In this document: one piece after another, positions 7,850 through 16,667 of the stretch
Layout: each line of letters begins with the position of its first letter
How positions within the stretch are numbered: the stretch's first letter is position 1
Assembly (NCBI GenBank): GCA_019459455.1
Contig: JAIBEX010000022.1
Span: 186,001 to 250,000 of the forward strand
Direction of reading: 5' to 3'
Length of the DNA: 64,000 nt
DNA from: Weeksellaceae bacterium
GTDB lineage: Bacteria > Bacteroidota > Bacteroidia > Flavobacteriales > Weeksellaceae
The notes under the pieces: model-generated
What the model was told of the DNA's origin: nothing
Databases searched by the model: none
The model's input: only the letters and a program-made list of their open reading frames with translations
Program-made: the position numbers and the translations under genes

Positions 7850-9733
7850 ATGAACGAAAACACCACTTTTCAATACACCGAAGACAACATCCGTACCCTC
7901 GATTGGCAGGAGCATGTCCGGCAGCGTCCCGGAATGTACATCGGGAAACTGGGCGACGGTTCTTCTGCCGATGATGGGATTTACATCCTGCTGAAGGAAA
8001 TCATCGATAATTCTATCGATGAATTCGTGATGAAATCCGGGAAAAGGATTGAGATTAAGATTGATGAAGGGAAAGCCATCATCCGCGATTTCGGACGGGG
8101 TATACCGCTGGGAAAAGTGGTGGACGCTGTTTCAAAAATGAACACCGGCGGAAAATATGACAGTAAGGCGTTCAAGAAGTCGGTAGGACTGAATGGGGTG
8201 GGATCCAAGGCCGTGAATGCGCTTTCGGATTTCTTTAAAGTTAAATCCATACGGGAGGGTAAGGTTAAGGTTGCGGAGTTTTCCAAAGGAATTATTACCC
8301 ACAACCATGATGAAAGTGATACGGCCGAACGAAACGGGACCGAGATCACCTTTATCCCCGATCACGAGATCTTTCCGCATTTTAAATTCAGGAAGGAGTA
8401 TATTGAAAGGATGCTCCGGAATTACGTATATCTGAATCCGGGACTTAAAATCATCTTCAACGGGGAAACCTTTTTCTCCGAGAATGGATTAAAAGACCTT
8501 TTGCAGGAAGAACTTGAGGGCGATATTCTCTATCCCATCATTCACCTGAAAGAAGAAGATATTGAAATTGCCATCACCCATTCGGACAAATCACAGTCGG
8601 AAACCTACTTCTCCTTCGTAAACGGTCAGAATACAACGCAGGGCGGAACCCACCTGAACGCTTTTAAGGAAGCGTATGTAAAGACCATCCGCGAGTTCCT
8701 GAACAAAAACTACGAAGCCGCCGATATACGGAAATCCATTATCACCGCAGTTTCCATAAAGGTTATTGAGCCCATATTCGAATCGCAGACCAAGACCAAA
8801 CTCGGTTCCAGCGATATGGAACCCGGCAAGGAATCCATCCGCGCGTTCATGACCAACTTTCTTAAAAAGAATCTGGACAACTATCTGCATAAGAATCAGG
8901 AGACCGCAGAGGCCATTCATAAAAAAATCCTGGTATCCGAAAGGGAAAGAAAGGAGCTTTCCGGGATTCAGAAACTGGCGCGGGAACGCGCGAAGAAGGT
9001 TTCCCTGCACAACAAGAAGCTACGGGACTGCCGCCAGCATTATAACGACCAGAAGGCCGAACGTAAATCAGAATCACAGATTTTCATCACTGAAGGTGAT
9101 TCCGCTTCGGGATCTATCACCAAGTCAAGGGATGTGGATACTCAGGCTGTATTTTCCCTCCGCGGTAAGCCTTTGAATTCTTACGGACTTACAAAGAGGG
9201 TGGTCTATGAAAATGAGGAATTCAACCTACTTCAGGCCGCCCTGAATATTGAAGACTCGCTGGAAGACCTTCGTTATAACCAGGTGATTATTGCAACCGA
9301 TGCCGATGTGGATGGTATGCACATCCGCCTGCTGATGATTACCTTTTTCCTTCAGTTTTTTCCGGATCTCATAAGGAACGGACATCTTTATATCCTTTCT
9401 ACGCCGCTTTTCCGGGTAAGGAATAAGAAAGAAACCAGATACTGTTATTCGGATGCCGAAAGGGTAAAAGCCCTGAATGAACTTGGTAAAAATCCTGAAA
9501 TCACCCGTTTTAAAGGGCTTGGAGAAATATCTCCCGACGAATTCAAACATTTTATAGGTAAAGACATCCGCCTGGAGCCGGTTGTCATTGGTAAAGACCA
9601 GACCATTGAGCAACTCCTGGAATTTTATATGGGCAAGAATACACCGGACCGTCAGCTGTTTATACTTGAGAATCTGGTGGTGGAGGATCCCGAAATCGAC
9701 AAAAAAGAAAAACTGGAAGATGTGGAAGCCTAA
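7850..9733 (+). CDS. parE: DNA topoisomerase IV subunit B
   Basis: The ATPase subunit of the type IIA topoisomerase that unlinks daughter chromosomes. From the start at 7850 the protein has 627 residues: GHKL ATPase domain ([26 protein letters not shown]), transducer domain with the QTKTKLGS loop, then the TOPRIM domain (EGDSASG, and DADVDGMHI for metal binding). The frame could extend upstream to 7820, but [19 protein letters not shown] is the usual beginning. It is transcribed with the next two genes (6 and 4 nt gaps). Confidence 0.93.
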   Translation: MNENTTFQYTEDNIRTLDWQEHVRQRPGMYIGKLGDGSSADDGIYILLKEIIDNSIDEFVMKSGKRIEIKIDEGKAIIRDFGRGIPLGKVVDAVSKMNTGGKYDSKAFKKSVGLNGVGSKAVNALSDFFKVKSIREGKVKVAEFSKGIITHNHDESDTAERNGTEITFIPDHEIFPHFKFRKEYIERMLRNYVYLNPGLKIIFNGETFFSENGLKDLLQEELEGDILYPIIHLKEEDIEIAITHSDKSQSETYFSFVNGQNTTQGGTHLNAFKEAYVKTIREFLNKNYEAADIRKSIITAVSIKVIEPIFESQTKTKLGSSDMEPGKESIRAFMTNFLKKNLDNYLHKNQETAEAIHKKILVSERERKELSGIQKLARERAKKVSLHNKKLRDCRQHYNDQKAERKSESQIFITEGDSASGSITKSRDVDTQAVFSLRGKPLNSYGLTKRVVYENEEFNLLQAALNIEDSLEDLRYNQVIIATDADVDGMHIRLLMITFFLQFFPDLIRNGHLYILSTPLFRVRNKKETRYCYSDAERVKALNELGKNPEITRFKGLGEISPDEFKHFIGKDIRLEPVVIGKDQTIEQLLEFYMGKNTPDRQLFILENLVVEDPEIDKKEKLEDVEA

Positions 9734-9739
9734 AATGAT

Positions 9740-10228
9740 ATGAAGTTAAGTAACAGAAGGAAGAGTGGGCTATATAATGTAATGTACATTCTTCTGATGA
9801 TGATTTTATTCGGCGGTATACTTTTGTTCCTGGTCAGTTATAACCGGATCATTTTTCTGGGCGTTAATCCATATGTTTTCATTATTGTCTCAGTGGTAAT
9901 ATTTGCCGGATTTTATATTAGGGGGCGGCAGATTTTTGAATACGACAGCGAGGGTGAAGTCCTGCACTTCAGAAACAGGGATGTAATCCCCCTCTTCAAA
10001 TCAGAACTGAATGATGAGTTTCCGAAATACAAGCTGCAGGATTATACTCTGGTAAATGCGGTTGTCCTAAAAAAACTCTACGTCACACTTACAAGGAAAA
10101 CGGGTCATCCCCTTATTCTGAAATATGATGTTTCCTACCTTTCCAAAAAGGAAATAATTGAACTGAAGATTTCTCTGCGGAGAATTGTAAAAGCAAATAA
10201 GAAGACCAACCGAGAAACAGTGGCTTAG
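9740..10228 (+). CDS. Hypothetical membrane protein between parE and parC
   Basis: 162 residues: two transmembrane segments near the N-terminus (about 14-35 and 43-60), then a cytoplasmic domain of about 100 residues rich in beta strands (QIFEYDSEGEVLHFRN) that could be a bacterial PH-like fold. It starts 6 nt after parE and ends 4 nt before parC, so it is tightly built into the topoisomerase IV operon. Function unknown. Confidence 0.75.
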   Translation: MKLSNRRKSGLYNVMYILLMMILFGGILLFLVSYNRIIFLGVNPYVFIIVSVVIFAGFYIRGRQIFEYDSEGEVLHFRNRDVIPLFKSELNDEFPKYKLQDYTLVNAVVLKKLYVTLTRKTGHPLILKYDVSYLSKKEIIELKISLRRIVKANKKTNRETVA

Positions 10229-10232
10229 CATA

Positions 10233-12833
10233 ATGACAGAAGAAAACCTACACGAGGGAGAAAGTTTAAAGAAAGTTTCAGGACTGTACAGGGACTGGTT
10301 TTTGGATTATGCCTCATACGTAATCCTGGACCGCGCAATTCCGTCTGTCTATGACGGCTTCAAACCCGTTCAGCGGCGCATCATGCACTCTATGCGTGAG
10401 CTGGAGGACGGTCGTTATAACAAGGTGGCTAATGTGGTAGGGAATACAATGAAGTACCACCCACACGGCGATGCCTCCATCACCGATGCCATGGTTCAGA
10501 TCGGGCAGAAGGAGCTCCTGATCGACACCCAGGGAAACTGGGGTAACATTTATACGGGAGATTCAGCCGCGGCGGCACGTTATATTGAAGCGCGCCTCAC
10601 CCCGTTTGCACTGGAGGTGGTGTTTAATCCCAAAACCACCGAGTGGTCCAAATCCTATGACGGACGTAATAATGAGCCTATAGACCTCCCGGTTAAATTC
10701 CCACTGTTGCTCGCGCAGGGGGTGGAAGGAATAGGCGTGGGACTCTCCACAAAAATCCTTCCTCACAATTTCAATGAACTCATCAACGCTTCCGTAGCAC
10801 ATCTGAAGGGCAAGAAATTCCATGTGTTCCCCGACTTTATTACCGGTGGGATGCTTGATGTGGCAGAATATAACGATGGAGAACGTGGCGGAAAGGTAAG
10901 GGCCCGGGCAAGGATTGTCCAGAGGGACAAAAACCTGCTCGTGATTACCGAACTGCCGTTTTCCAGGAATACGGGCGACCTTATTGAAAGTATTGTAAAG
11001 GCTACGGAACGCGGGAAAATAAAAATCAAGAAGATTGAAGACAATACCTCGGACAAAGTGGAGATTCTCATCCACCTGGCCAGCGATGTCTCCCCAGATA
11101 AAACAATCGATGCGCTGTATGCTTTCACCGACTGTCAGGTCTCCATTTCCCCGAACGCCTGTGTAATTGTAGGTGACAAACCAATGTTCCTCAGTGTTTC
11201 GGAAATACTGCGGATGAATACGGACCATACGGTTTCCCTGCTGAAGAAAGAACTGGAAATAGAACTGCATGAACTTCAGGAAAGCTGGCATTTTGCCTCT
11301 CTGGAGCGGATCTTCATTGAAAACAGAATATACCACGATATAGAGGAGGTGAAATCCTGGGAAGAGGTGATTTCCACAATTGATGCAGGCCTGAAACCGC
11401 ACACCAAACATCTGCTCAGGGCCGTTACGGAAGAAGACATTTTAAAGCTTACGGAAATCCGCATCAAGAGGATTTCCAGGTTTGACCTCGATAAATTTAA
11501 AGAGACCATTGCCGCGCTGGAAGACAAGATTGAAAAGTGCAGATACAATCTACAGCATCTCATTCCATACGCGATTGATTACTATCTGAACATCCAGAAA
11601 AAATACGGCAAGGACAAGGAGCGTAAGACCGAGATCAGGGTCTTCGATACCATTGATGCATCCAAAGTGGCGGTGGCCAACGAAAAGTTCTACGCCAATT
11701 TTGCAGAAGGATTCATAGGAACCTCTCTCAGGAAGGACCAGTATCTTTTCGACTGTTCCGATATTGACGACATCATCACCTTCCGGAAGGACGGCATGAT
11801 GAAAGTGGTGAAAGTGGAGGCGAAGACCTTCATCGGCAAGGACATCCTTCATGTCGGGATCTGGAAAAAAGGCGATACGCGGACTGTTTACAATACGATT
11901 TACCGCGAAGGTAAAGACGGACCCTACTACATGAAAAGGTTCTCTGTGACCAGCATTACCCGGAACACCGATTACGCGCTGGCATCGGAGAAAAAGGGCT
12001 CGGAACTGCTTTATTTTACCGCAAATCCGAACGGTGAAGCCGAACTGGTTACGGTACTGCTGAAGCCGAATGCCCGCGTCAGGAAAAGCAGAATTGACAT
12101 TGATTTCTCTGACCTGGCGATCAAGGGAAGGAATTCCCGCGGAAACCTGGTGACTAAATACACCGTGAAGAAAATCGATATGAAGGAGGAAGGTCACAGC
12201 ACACTGGCTCCGCGTAAGATTTGGTTTGATGAAACGGTACGACGCCTGAATGTGGATGCGCGGGGCACCCTGCTTGGAAATTTTAAAGGTGATGACCGGA
12301 TATTAACCATCAATACCCACGGAGAAGCAAAACTGGTCTCCTTCGACCTGATGAACCGGTTTGATGACGAATATCTGGTGCTGGAGAAATGGAATCCGGA
12401 GCAGCCCATCACCTGTATCTATTTTGACGGCGACAAGGGGATTTATTTTATCAAGAGGTTCCTTCTTGAAAACACGCCGAATGTCCAGAATTTCATTCCG
12501 TCCGAGAATCCAAAGACCTTTATTGAACACCTGATTACCGCCGACAATGCCAGCGCAGAGATTATTTTTGCAAAAGATAAAGACAAACAGCGGGAACCCG
12601 AAACCCTCCGCATCGACGAATTCATATCGGTGAAAGGGATTAAGGCGATCGGCAACCAGCTGACTAAGAGTAAGGTGAAAACCATCAATATCACGCTTCC
12701 CGAACCGGAGGAAATCAATCCCGGATTTGATGAGGTGGAACAGCATGAGGAAAGTGTTTCCTTTATAGACTACGATGTTAAAGATGAAGAGTTTCCCGAG
12801 GAAGGAACCATAGGAAGCCTTTTCGACGAATAA
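10233..12833 (+). CDS. parC: DNA topoisomerase IV subunit A
   Basis: The DNA-cleaving subunit partnering ParE. 866 residues: winged-helix/tower breakage-reunion domain with the catalytic tyrosine in SAAAARYIEA (Y117), the QRRIMHSM motif, KYHPHGD, and a C-terminal beta-pinwheel (about 500-800). The acidic tail (EEFPEEGTIGSLFDE) is common in flavobacterial proteins. No GyrA-type box QRRGGKG is seen, supporting ParC over GyrA. Confidence 0.93.
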   Translation: MTEENLHEGESLKKVSGLYRDWFLDYASYVILDRAIPSVYDGFKPVQRRIMHSMRELEDGRYNKVANVVGNTMKYHPHGDASITDAMVQIGQKELLIDTQGNWGNIYTGDSAAAARYIEARLTPFALEVVFNPKTTEWSKSYDGRNNEPIDLPVKFPLLLAQGVEGIGVGLSTKILPHNFNELINASVAHLKGKKFHVFPDFITGGMLDVAEYNDGERGGKVRARARIVQRDKNLLVITELPFSRNTGDLIESIVKATERGKIKIKKIEDNTSDKVEILIHLASDVSPDKTIDALYAFTDCQVSISPNACVIVGDKPMFLSVSEILRMNTDHTVSLLKKELEIELHELQESWHFASLERIFIENRIYHDIEEVKSWEEVISTIDAGLKPHTKHLLRAVTEEDILKLTEIRIKRISRFDLDKFKETIAALEDKIEKCRYNLQHLIPYAIDYYLNIQKKYGKDKERKTEIRVFDTIDASKVAVANEKFYANFAEGFIGTSLRKDQYLFDCSDIDDIITFRKDGMMKVVKVEAKTFIGKDILHVGIWKKGDTRTVYNTIYREGKDGPYYMKRFSVTSITRNTDYALASEKKGSELLYFTANPNGEAELVTVLLKPNARVRKSRIDIDFSDLAIKGRNSRGNLVTKYTVKKIDMKEEGHSTLAPRKIWFDETVRRLNVDARGTLLGNFKGDDRILTINTHGEAKLVSFDLMNRFDDEYLVLEKWNPEQPITCIYFDGDKGIYFIKRFLLENTPNVQNFIPSENPKTFIEHLITADNASAEIIFAKDKDKQREPETLRIDEFISVKGIKAIGNQLTKSKVKTINITLPEPEEINPGFDEVEQHEESVSFIDYDVKDEEFPEEGTIGSLFDE

Positions 12834-12877
12834 AAAGTGGCTTTGTAGGCTTTCGAAAAAAAGAAATTTAAAAAAAT

Positions 12878-13534
12878 ATGAGTTTAATACTAATCATTGT
12901 CATCGCGGTAACTGCGATCATCAGTTTCATAGCGTTCAGCAACCAACCCCTTTTCGAAAAATACAAATTCAATGTAGGCGCAATAAATAACAATAAGGAA
13001 TACATCCGACTGCTTTCTGCAGGGTTCCTGCATGCCGACATGATGCATTTGCTTTTTAATATGATGACGCTCTACTTCTTTGGGCCAATTGTGATCCAGG
13101 CTTTTGGTGCTGTAGGTTTTATCATTGTGTATTTCGGATCCATACTCTTAGGCAATATCTTTTCGCTCTACCTTTACAAAAGCCAGCCCTGGTATTCTGC
13201 AATTGGCGCCAGCGGGGGTGTATCAGGCATCCTCTTTGCGTCCATCGCTATGATTCCTGACCTTGGGATTTACTTCTTCTTCATTCCGATCCCTATTCCG
13301 GGTTATATTTTTGGATTTTTGTATTTTGCATATTCGGTTTATATGATGCTTAACCCTAAACCTCACGACAATATTGGTCACGCAGCCCATTTAGGAGGTG
13401 CGGCTTTCGGTTTGGTGTTTGCAATTGCACTGCAGCCGGAAGTGGCCATGAGCAACGCACTTTACCTTGGAATCATGGCACTTCCGCTGCTCTATATGAG
13501 CTATATGGTCTTTGTGAAAAAGAAGATTGGATAG
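12878..13534 (+). CDS. Rhomboid family intramembrane serine protease
   Basis: A 218-residue membrane protein with about six transmembrane helices. The catalytic serine lies in GASGGVSG (110-117; probably S112) and the partner histidine in GHAAHLGG near residue 170. HADMMHLLFNM is the conserved H-x(4)-HxxxN helix that forms the oxyanion region. It cleaves transmembrane segments within the membrane; substrates are unknown. Confidence 0.9.
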   Translation: MSLILIIVIAVTAIISFIAFSNQPLFEKYKFNVGAINNNKEYIRLLSAGFLHADMMHLLFNMMTLYFFGPIVIQAFGAVGFIIVYFGSILLGNIFSLYLYKSQPWYSAIGASGGVSGILFASIAMIPDLGIYFFFIPIPIPGYIFGFLYFAYSVYMMLNPKPHDNIGHAAHLGGAAFGLVFAIALQPEVAMSNALYLGIMALPLLYMSYMVFVKKKIG

Positions 13535-13569
13535 ATATTTAAAAACCTTCGGATTGCCGGAAGTTTTTG

Positions 13570-14439
13570 TTATTTGACCGCATAGATAAAGCGGTCGTTG
13601 CCGGAGAGGTCCTGCAGCAGTTCGGCACGATGGAAATTATTAAACAGCGCCAGCGTTTCCTTTCCGAGTTTTTGGTTTATTTCCAGAAAAACGATTCCGT
13701 TTTCCTTTAAATGATGTTCGGCATCGGCCGCAATCTTCCGGTAGAAAATCAATGCATCACTGGTGGGCGAGAAGAGGGCCATTTCCGGTTCAAATTCCTT
13801 TACGGAATCGCCGATTTCACCCACTTCATCCATTCCAATATAGGGCGGATTGGAGATGATGACGTCAAACGTACCTGTCAAACCTTGATTCAGGTAATCC
13901 TGATGGATGAAGTTGATGTCCGCGCTGTGCAGATTTGCGTTTTTCTTTGCCGTTTCCAGCGCTTTTTCCGAGTAGTCGATGGCGGTTATTTCAGCCTGCG
14001 GAAATTGTTTCTTCAGACAAATGGGAATCACTCCGCTTCCGGTCCCGATGTCCAGTATTTTTAAATTCCGACTGTAACTTCGATCTTCCATCTTCCAACT
14101 TCCGGACTTCTTCATCTTTGCAACCGCGAGTTCCACAAGTTCTTCGGTTTCGGGACGCGGAATGAGGACGTTTTCATCCACAAGAAAATGGAGTCCGAAA
14201 AAGTGTGTTTTCCCCAGGATTTGCTGATAAGGTCTTCCGGATTTCAGCTGATTAAGGATTTTGTCGAGTTCGCTCCTGTGTTCTTCCGGTACATCGGCAT
14301 GAAGACTGTTCCTGAGTTCAATCCGGTTCAGTTTCAATACTTCTTCACAGAGAATAAGGAAGAGGCGGTCGCTATCAGTTGGGCAATAGAGTTGAGAAAG
14401 CTGATCCTGAAAATAGGCTTTGTATTCTGCGAGGGTCAT
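13570..14439 (-). CDS. prmC: Peptide chain release factor N5-glutamine methyltransferase
   Basis: Methylates the glutamine of the GGQ motif in release factors RF1/RF2 using S-adenosylmethionine. The N-terminal helical domain has IPRPETEELVE, followed by a Rossmann methyltransferase with ILDIGTGSGVIPI and the signature NPPYIG that places the target glutamine. 289 residues, normal length. It is 2 nt downstream of yaaA on the same strand, so the two are co-transcribed. Confidence 0.93.
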   Translation of the reverse strand: MTLAEYKAYFQDQLSQLYCPTDSDRLFLILCEEVLKLNRIELRNSLHADVPEEHRSELDKILNQLKSGRPYQQILGKTHFFGLHFLVDENVLIPRPETEELVELAVAKMKKSGSWKMEDRSYSRNLKILDIGTGSGVIPICLKKQFPQAEITAIDYSEKALETAKKNANLHSADINFIHQDYLNQGLTGTFDVIISNPPYIGMDEVGEIGDSVKEFEPEMALFSPTSDALIFYRKIAADAEHHLKENGIVFLEINQKLGKETLALFNNFHRAELLQDLSGNDRFIYAVK

Positions 14440-14441
14440 TT

Positions 14442-15200
14442 TTATCTTGTAAAGACGAGTTTTGTTTTGGTGGAGAGTTTTTCATCAAGGCGGTATCCTT
14501 CTAAATTGAATGCTTTTACATCGTTCAGGGTCTTAGCCTGGTTCTCTGCACAGAAACGGACCATCAGACCCCTTGCATGTTTTGTATATACGACAATCGT
14601 TTTCGGTTTGCCGTCTTTAATTTCAAAGAACTCGAAGTCGATAACCGGCGCTTTCAGTTGCTTCCGGTTCAGGACCTTCACGTATTCCGAGCTGGCGAGG
14701 TTCAGGATCAGGTCTTTCGCTTTCAGTTCGCTGTTCAGCTGTTGGGTGACCTTTTCGCGCCAGAAATCATAAAGGTTACTGTAATCGCCAAAGTCAAATT
14801 TCCGCCCCATTTCCAGCCGGTAAAGCATCACCTTGTCCGACGGTTTCAGCAAGCCATAAAGTCCGGAAAGCATGCGGTAATTTTTCTGCAGATAAGCCAC
14901 CGCGCTTTTGTCCAGCGTTTTGGCGTCGAGTCCGCGATAGACTTCGCCTGTAAAAGCAAACATGGCAGGCGCCGATTCTTTCTTTGTAGGTTTCGGCTTC
15001 CACTTCTGGTTTCGCTCCCAGTTCTCATCCGCAAGTTTCTGCGAAATCTCCATCAGTCCGGATAAGTACTTAGGTGACTTTTCCTTAAGAAAAGACTGAA
15101 TATAGGCAGCCTCCTCAATAAATACAGGATCTGAAGGTTTGAGAAATCCGGAAGAAATCTCTGTATTCATCAGTTTTGCCGGTGAAGTGATTATTTTCAT
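14442..15200 (-). CDS. yaaA: Peroxide stress protein YaaA (UPF0246)
   Basis: 252 residues starting with MKIITSPAKLMN and containing FTGEVYRGLDA, YRMLSGLYGLLKP and NLASSEYVKV, all diagnostic of the family. The E. coli protein lowers intracellular free iron during peroxide stress and binds DNA. It begins 26 nt after the end of the threonylcarbamoyl-AMP synthase gene and directly precedes prmC. Confidence 0.92.
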   Translation of the reverse strand: MKIITSPAKLMNTEISSGFLKPSDPVFIEEAAYIQSFLKEKSPKYLSGLMEISQKLADENWERNQKWKPKPTKKESAPAMFAFTGEVYRGLDAKTLDKSAVAYLQKNYRMLSGLYGLLKPSDKVMLYRLEMGRKFDFGDYSNLYDFWREKVTQQLNSELKAKDLILNLASSEYVKVLNRKQLKAPVIDFEFFEIKDGKPKTIVVYTKHARGLMVRFCAENQAKTLNDVKAFNLEGYRLDEKLSTKTKLVFTR

Positions 15201-15226
15201 TAAATGAGATCAGATTTGTGATAAAC

Positions 15227-15838
15227 TCAGATTTCCCCTTTACCCTGACGGATAATTTCCGGTTCCCCGCTGGTCAGATCCACTACGGTAGAGGCAATGT
15301 TGTCCCCATAACCGCTGTCGATCACGAGGTCGACCAAATGGTCGTACTTTTCTGCAATCAGTTCGGGATCTGTGGAATATTCCAGCACTTCGTCATCATC
15401 CTTAATGGAGGTGGAGGCAATGGGATGTCCCAGTTTCTCCACAATCAGCTGCGGGATGTTATGCTCCGGCACCCGGATTCCCACGGTCTTATTGCCCTTG
15501 TACGCCAGCGGCAGGCTTTTGTTAGCCTCCAGGATAAAGGTGAAAGGTCCGGGAATCTTACTTTTCAGGAAGCGGAATACAGCGGTGTCTATTGGTTTAG
15601 TGAAATGGGAGAGGTGGCTAAGGTCGTTGCAGATGATTGAAAACTGTGCCTTATCCAGTTTTACTTTTTTGATATGGGCGAGTTTTTCCATCGCCTTTGT
15701 ATCGAAGATATTACAGCCAAGGGCATAAACGGTATCGGAAGGATAAATGATCAGTCCGCCATTCTTTAACACCGTAACCACTTCATTGATGAGGTTTTCC
15801 TGTGGATTTTCGGGGTAGATTTTAAGAATTTTTGCCAT
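15227..15838 (-). CDS. L-threonylcarbamoyladenylate synthase (Sua5/YciO/YrdC family), copy 1
   Basis: From the start at 15838 (MAKILKIYPENPQ) it has 203 residues. The fold uses bicarbonate, threonine and ATP to make threonylcarbamoyl-AMP for t6A37 in tRNA. Seen are NGGLIIYPSDTVYALGC, KxxKLDKAQFSIIC, GPFTFIL and HPIASTSI. It is closer to YciO than to TsaC in length and in the KAQFS variant of the usual KR..KP motif. A second, TsaC-like gene lies at 62737, so this copy may have another role. The longer frame to 15979 runs through the tRNA gene and is rejected. Confidence 0.85.
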   Translation of the reverse strand: MAKILKIYPENPQENLINEVVTVLKNGGLIIYPSDTVYALGCNIFDTKAMEKLAHIKKVKLDKAQFSIICNDLSHLSHFTKPIDTAVFRFLKSKIPGPFTFILEANKSLPLAYKGNKTVGIRVPEHNIPQLIVEKLGHPIASTSIKDDDEVLEYSTDPELIAEKYDHLVDLVIDSGYGDNIASTVVDLTSGEPEIIRQGKGEI

Positions 15839-15885
15839 ACACAAAGTTAGGAAAATATGATGAATAACTAATTTTTCAAGAAAAA

Positions 15886-15916
15886 TTTGCATTGCTTCAA
15901 ATAATTCGTATATTTG
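15886..15916 (+). promoter_or_regulatory. Promoter of the initiator tRNA gene
   Basis: TTTG (15886-15889), a 19-nt spacer and TATATTTG (15909-15916) match the Bacteroidota promoter very well. The mature tRNA begins 12 nt later. Confidence 0.75.
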
Positions 15917-15927
15917 CACCACAATAG

Positions 15928-16000
<73 letters not shown>

Positions 16001-16008
16001 CTAAGCAG

Positions 16009-16038
16009 AGAGAATCACAGCAGTGGTTCTCTTTTTTT
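16009..16038 (+). terminator. Terminator of the tRNA gene
   Basis: The 10-bp stem AGAGAATCAC / GTGGTTCTCT with a 4-nt loop is followed by seven T. Confidence 0.85.
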
Positions 16039-16050
16039 GTGGGTTATACA

Positions 16051-16098
16051 GGGCTCATATTCGCCGCGGCCAACGCACGTTTGAGTTCCGCCGCGGCG
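16051..16098. repeat. GC-rich hairpin with tRNA-like blocks
   Basis: The perfect 9-bp inverted repeat CGCCGCGGC / GCCGCGGCG (16062-16070 and 16090-16098) has a 19-nt loop. The stretch also repeats GGGCTCATA and CGCACGTTTGAGT in the same order as the neighbouring tRNA-fMet (GGGCTCATA, CGCACGTTCGAGT). It may be a decayed partial tRNA copy. The rest of the region up to 16304 holds only the blaI promoter. Confidence 0.5.
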
Positions 16099-16239
16099 CA
16101 CAACAAAGTAAAGAGATTAAGGATACTGGTTCTTTTTTTATTGCGTGTTTATGAGGGTTTGTAGCTATAACAGGGAGATTTTAGATCAGGAACAAACACC
16201 AGCAGTTGAAAATCAATATTTTAAATAATTACTTAGTTT

Positions 16240-16283
16240 AACTATAAAAATAGTTGTACTTATAGAAAATAATTTTACATTTG
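16240..16283 (+). promoter_or_regulatory. blaI promoter with overlapping operator-like inverted repeat
   Basis: TTG (16254-16256), a 19-nt spacer and TACATTTG (16276-16283) form a good promoter. The perfect inverted repeat AACTAT-AAAA-ATAGTT (16240-16255) overlaps the -33 box, as expected for a repressor site; BlaI-type proteins bind such dyads and repress their own operon. Binding is inferred. Confidence 0.6.
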
Positions 16284-16304
16284 TATCACTAAATAATTCG
16301 TGAT

Positions 16305-16667
16305 ATGAAAAATCAACTGACCAAAGCGGAAGAACAAACCATGCAATATCTCTGGAAGGCAGGCAAAGGGTTTCTGAAAGATATACTGGATCAGTACCCC
16401 GAACCTAAGCCTCACACCAATACTGTTTCCACGATTCTGAAGGTGCTGACAGACAAATCTTTTGTAGATTATAAAGTTTACGGAAGACAGCATGAATATT
16501 TTCCGCTGATATCGAAAGAGCAGTACAGCGGAAAATCAATTAAAAATCTGGTTAAAAACTATTTTCAAGGCTCGTATACCAACGCAGTTTCCTTTTTGGT
16601 AGAAAAGAATGAGATGAGCGTAGAAGATCTGGAAATGTTGCTGAACGAACTTAAAACTAAAGACTGA
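16305..16667 (+). CDS. BlaI/MecI/CopY family transcriptional repressor
   Basis: 120 residues with an N-terminal winged helix (LTKAEEQTMQYLWKAGKGFL; TNTVSTILKVLTDK is the recognition-helix region) and a C-terminal dimerisation helix. In known systems the partner membrane protease causes cleavage or removal of the repressor after a signal. The stop codon overlaps the ATG of the M56 gene (TGATG), the standard coupled pair. Confidence 0.92.
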   Translation: MKNQLTKAEEQTMQYLWKAGKGFLKDILDQYPEPKPHTNTVSTILKVLTDKSFVDYKVYGRQHEYFPLISKEQYSGKSIKNLVKNYFQGSYTNAVSFLVEKNEMSVEDLEMLLNELKTKD

